Source: Diphasiastrum complanatum
Taxonomy: Eukaryota; Streptophyta; Lycopodiopsida; Lycopodiales; Lycopodiaceae
DNA: 64,000 bases
Direction: 5' to 3'
NCBI GenBank assembly: GCA_029204225.1
Contig: CM055114.1
Location: forward strand, 14,591,371-14,655,370
Below are positions 60,171 through 64,000 of the stretch, in pieces. The notes under the pieces were generated by a model. That model saw nothing but the letters and a program-made list of their open reading frames with translations, was not told the DNA's origin and searched no databases. A program made the translations under genes and the position numbers. Each line of letters opens with the position of its first letter. Position 1 is the stretch's first letter.

Positions 60171-62460
60171 TCAATAACCCTTTGTAGTATCCTTAAGAAG
60201 ATCTAGAGCTGAGGTGACAAAAGCTTCCAACTGGCTTCGAGAATAGACAGGTGTTGGGTAGATGAAGGACAAGCTTAGTTCAGGGCCCTTGTTAAGTGCC
60301 TCTCCAACACATAAGCAAGGTCCAATGAAGTGCATGGATGCAAAAGGACCAAATGTGCCAGCAAGATGCAGATTCTCCAACTTATCCACTTGAATTTTTA
60401 CAGGCCCATCGACAAATAGTGTGAACAAAGAGGTGCGCAATGACGAATTTGGAGTGAGACTTGGATGTTTCAACACCTGCCAGGAAATTAAAGGGGAGTG
60501 AATAATGGAAAAAGAAAAAAGTCTAAAACATGTTTCTGTGGGAGCACAACAGTACAGGCAGTGTGACTGAAAACCCTACCATTATGAAAACGGGGAGAAT
60601 GACAGGCATGGTAAACACTTCATTGAATCTAGGACAAAGACTTATAAATCTTTCCTGCCATTGCTAACTAGCTGGGAATAACTTTAGTAGTTCATATGCT
60701 ATGGGTAAGAATTAGACCTGAGAAAAGAGCATGTTCAGAACAGAAAGTTCGGAGAATTGGCGAGACTTGGACAGCTCTTTTTGTGTAGATGCAGAAACCC
60801 GACGGGCAAGATCCCAAAAGCTGACATTTTCTTTGACCTGTTCATCTTGTGGTAAACCTGCTGAATAATTTCCAAGCACCAGATCTTCCAGGGGAGGTTC
60901 AAAAAAGGGCCGGCAACTAAGCACACTGTTTAACATGTTCCACAAAGAAAGCACTAGTTATCATTCTACCTGCGTGTTTCTACTCAATTTGAAATAAACA
61001 TTGCCAAGATCATTCGGAAGAAATAGCAAGAGGGACATATAAAGGTCATAAGTTGGGTATTGCAGCATTGAGCAAATTAAAGGACCATAATGCAAACTTT
61101 GATTCCATGAAAATACGAAATAGCTCATCACTCCTGGGAAAGGAGATAAGCATATCAGTAAAGTGTACTTGGGATTGTTGCGAACCTCGTGAAGGAAAAT
61201 GCATCCTGCTTTTTATCCTTGAGCTCCTTCACATTGGCTGCTGCCTTCAGAATAGCTGCAGCCAAAGCTGCAGCATAAGTTGTATTTTCTTTCTTGCATG
61301 CTGCCATAAGTGCCTCTGTACCTGCAAAAGGAGTCACCTGATCAATTAGGACAGAAATCCCATGTAGCTCTTTGCCATTGCGTTCATCGTTTTGTTATAG
61401 TATGGTGGCTGTTAGTATTATGCTTCCTCAAATTGATTTGAACATTTGTCTTCTAAGTTAGGAACAAGAGGATGAAAAGTCTTAAGCTTCCAAGTCTGTG
61501 CAAAGCATCTTGCACAACTAGACAAATCCATCATTTGCAACAAAGTAGATCGCGTAGAGGCAGAAATAACTGGCAAAAAGTAAGAGCATAGAGGCTGCAT
61601 AAAGGATAACTGGCTGCAGTAAAGCAGTAAAGCAGCCAATAGAGAAGAAACGAAGCTGAACCTGAAATTCCGAGGGTATAACTCAGAATCTCCGATCTAA
61701 AAGGCTGTTGTTTCTGCGCAGCAAAACCAGGCTGAAAAGGGAGAAGCGAGTTCTTTACAGAATTAACAGCATAACCCACTGCATCCAAGCCCTTTTTCAA
61801 GAAGCCTTTGGAAGCTTTTCCTTTTGGGATGAGATCCTCCATTGAAGGAAAGACACCATTCTTGTCGCTAGCCGTAGAGAGAGGAGCATCCTTTCCATCT
61901 ACTGCTGCATTCAGGGAGGACAAAAACTCCTGAGCAGCAACAACAGAAGAGTGCCTATCGAACGCTCCGCTGTGGAATCTCAATATGATGATGGTCTGGT
62001 GATGATGCTTTTGGAAATAGACGTGGATTTGGAAAATGTCAAGAGGGTAGCCAGCTTTGTCTGAGTCGAGAAAAGAGATATTGAGCTCGTTTGTAACAAT
62101 CTCATGCAGCGCAGAGCTCAATCCTGGGTGCTTGTGGGCATCAGGTAGAACGAGCACCCCAGAGTTGTTCTCGCCTTCCACTACAGTAGGCCAAGGCAGC
62201 TCCTCTATGGCAGGCGTCCAAGGCTCTGGCTTTAACTCAAAAGAAAGCTTTCCTTTGGAGGTCTCAGCAATTTGAACTCTCAAAAGTGCGTGATTCTCAG
62301 CCACTTTCTTAGCGGCTAGCTCAATCGAATTAATATCTACATGTCTTTTTAGTGCGATGCCAAACACAGCTATTCCTGTGCCACCAGCAGTGGAGCGAGT
62401 CCAGTTTTCTTCGGAAGCGCCTAAGCTTCTGCTCAAGGATACGCCTTCACTAGACGCCAT
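60171..62460 (-). CDS. Condensation-domain (CoA-acyltransferase fold) protein
   Basis: Four exons: 62460-61662, 61321-61186, 60925-60718 and 60476-60171. They join in frame at GT-AG introns to 482 residues. The N-terminal half has a condensation-like start (ENHALLRVQI at about 55-64) and RFHSGAFDRH at 161-170, an H-x4-D in the place of the H-x-x-x-D-G active-site motif. The middle (KNSLLPFQPG) leads to an alanine-rich helix (YAAALAAAILKAAA). The C-terminal half has CRPFFEPPLEDLVLGNYSAG and TLFVDGPVKIQVD. The fold matches the chloramphenicol-acetyltransferase-like superfamily found in plant single-copy proteins of unknown function. Substrate and location are unknown, and the changed H-D spacing leaves catalysis open. 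The donor of intron 2 (AG|GTTCGC) is weak. It appears intact. Confidence 0.85.
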
Positions 62461-63850
62461 TGATGTTCTGATTTCAACTGTGGCTAGCGGTCAATGATCT
62501 TGCTCGAGACAACTGGTATAGATGAAGGAATCAACGATCGAAGTGCAGAATATGAGTTTCTGTCAGCAAAAAAGAAAACCAGCTATATCAGAGAAACAGA
62601 TGGGAAGCTATAAACTGTTTGCTTCATTTGTCATAGAATAGCGAGAATTTCAGCTAGCAGTTATATCTACAGCAATGGCGAAGAAGAGAACTCCACGGTG
62701 AGATATATGCATGTTGCATTAAACATACAGAGAATACTTTACTACCGCTGAGCAGCATGGATAAGCATCAGCAAAATATGTGAAAAAACCTGCAGTTGAG
62801 GTAAGAAATTTTTTTTCGCTCTCTCTTGTGAAATGCAAATGCAAGACCAGAATTTGAGTGGTTGGTCTTGCGGTTTTTTGCTTTCAAATTCTGACAGTTC
62901 TAGGAAGAACACATATTTTACGAAAGACTCTGCTGTTCTGACTTTACCAGATTCGTGTTTGCTCCAACGCCACGCAAATATAAAGAGGTAGCTTAAGGAC
63001 AACTCCTGCCAGAAAGCCAATGAGAAGCTGCATTAAGCAAGATAATCAAAACTTAGTGCCAGTCAAAATGTAGAGTGATGCCACTCTGACATGACCAGTG
63101 AAAGCAAAGCCTTGCTTATTTCTAAACTCAGAATGACAATTCCTCCTCTGCCAGAGTTGGTGTGTGCATTTAACAACACCCGAGTTATGCACGAGACTCA
63201 TGACCTTATATACTTGACTTTTATCAGACCGGTAACAGTTTACTCTCTATTGCTAAGCTCAAGATGACACTGTCGTCTGCAAGAGTTGGTGTGACAGTGC
63301 ATTCATCAAAACCCAGTTCATGAACTACACAAGATTCATCAAACCTTCTGCCCTTTACTCTGATTTGACCATGCAAAGCAAACAGGTTCAGGCTTTAACA
63401 ATCAGATGGGTGCCCATGCTCACCGCTGAGCCACTCCTTGAGCTTCACTGCTTCCTGGCGGACGAGAGCTGACTTCACTCCTGTCTCCTGAGTCCAGTCC
63501 TGACTGCAGTGTGCAGGCAGACATGCAATGTGAAAGTGAAACAATGGAACAGCCAAAAAGGTAGGGAAGAAGCTATAAATACAGAGCGGTGAATTAAAGA
63601 ATATGATGGGTAGCTGTTGTTTGCATTTAAAGCACCATCACCATCATCAATAAGCTATTTGACCAGTACATGCATCATCTTCTCTTAACACAAACAAATT
63701 CTACCATCACTCTTGGAATCTTGCATGATGCATCTCCGAAGACTCTCAAACACAACAAATTACAGCCTACCATCATCCTTGAGTGCTCACTGCTGACTCT
63801 TGAGTCTTCTCACCATGCTACATTGCCACTTAGTACTGGGCTAGTGTTGC
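62461..63850 (-). promoter_or_regulatory. 5' flank of the condensation-domain gene
   Basis: No second gene is supported. On the minus strand TGTATTTATAGC near 63575 is a possible TATA box, but it is 1.1 kb from the start codon, so a 5' untranslated intron would be needed. An imperfect ~135-bp duplication (AGAGTTGGTGTG blocks near 63155 and 63285) is present. Confidence 0.3.
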
Positions 63851-63970
63851 GAAACTTTTTTGAGGTTCCCTTTAAAAATCCCATATCTTAAGGAGTATTC
63901 TGGCTACTTCGGGAAACTTTTTTGAGGTTTCCTTTAAAAATCCCATATCTTAAGGAGTATTTCGGCTATT
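63851..63970. repeat. 62-bp tandem duplication
   Basis: GAAACTTTTTTGAGGTTYCC followed by TTTAAAAATCCCATATCTTA occurs at 63851 and 63913, almost identical, with a period of 62 bp. Confidence 0.92.
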
Positions 63971-64000
63971 AACAGGGGATATGCTTCGCTGATTTTTCCC

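Overview
The window is nuclear DNA of a land plant: spliced genes with GT-AG introns, plant-type Ty1/copia and Ty3/gypsy elements with tRNA-iMet type primer sites, and a plant-like sterol 14-demethylase. Long introns (about 2.2 kb), a very high load of decayed transposons, a Penelope-like reverse transcriptase and exceptionally long (AG)n/(CT)n tracts fit a seed-free vascular plant such as a fern or lycophyte better than a compact angiosperm. The species call is inference.

Only two genes look intact, both on the minus strand. (1) CYP51, obtusifoliol 14-alpha-demethylase, lies at 27998-33896 with three exons and a 496-residue product. (2) A four-exon gene at 60171-62460 encodes a 482-residue condensation-domain (CoA-acyltransferase fold) protein of unknown substrate. 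Both splice models keep frame across every junction. No operon-like relation between them is implied. The left end (0.3-1.8 kb) has exon-like minus-strand fragments, one of them coiled-coil, that I cannot assign firmly.

The rest is a layered transposon graveyard. 4.9-8.8 kb: a LINE reverse-transcriptase gene split by a copia element (5388-8533) with recognisable LTRs, primer site, polypurine tract and target duplication. 8.9-15.7 kb: diverged repeats and a Penelope-like RT (about 12.06-13.16 kb). 15.7-25.2 kb: three gypsy fragments (plus, plus, minus), a perfect 26-bp foldback and two arrays of a 25-bp minisatellite. 34-41 kb: short tandem duplications, a copia RNase H end, a coiled-coil ORF followed by a polypurine tract and LTR-like start, and gag-like fragments. 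41276-46604: a complete LTR-to-LTR element without usable RT or integrase that keeps a 418-codon ORF apparently derived from degenerate copia RT. 46.8-52.3 kb: copia protease (minus), copia integrase (plus), a 70-bp repeat alternating with GA tracts, and a decayed gag. 53.2-57.8 kb: a CT-tailed repeat, then two convergent spliced unknown genes, one carrying a GD-K-L...C-x2-C...H-x-C-T-x-H pattern that looks transposase-like. 57.2-59.6 kb: LINE, gypsy and copia fragments.

The best candidates for undescribed biology are the convergent gene pair at 53.8-57.8 kb, the non-autonomous LTR element at 41.3-46.6 kb, the Penelope-like RT with a possibly linked CT-tailed repeat family, and the 25-bp minisatellite. 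All motif calls were made by reading; no alignment or database search was run.
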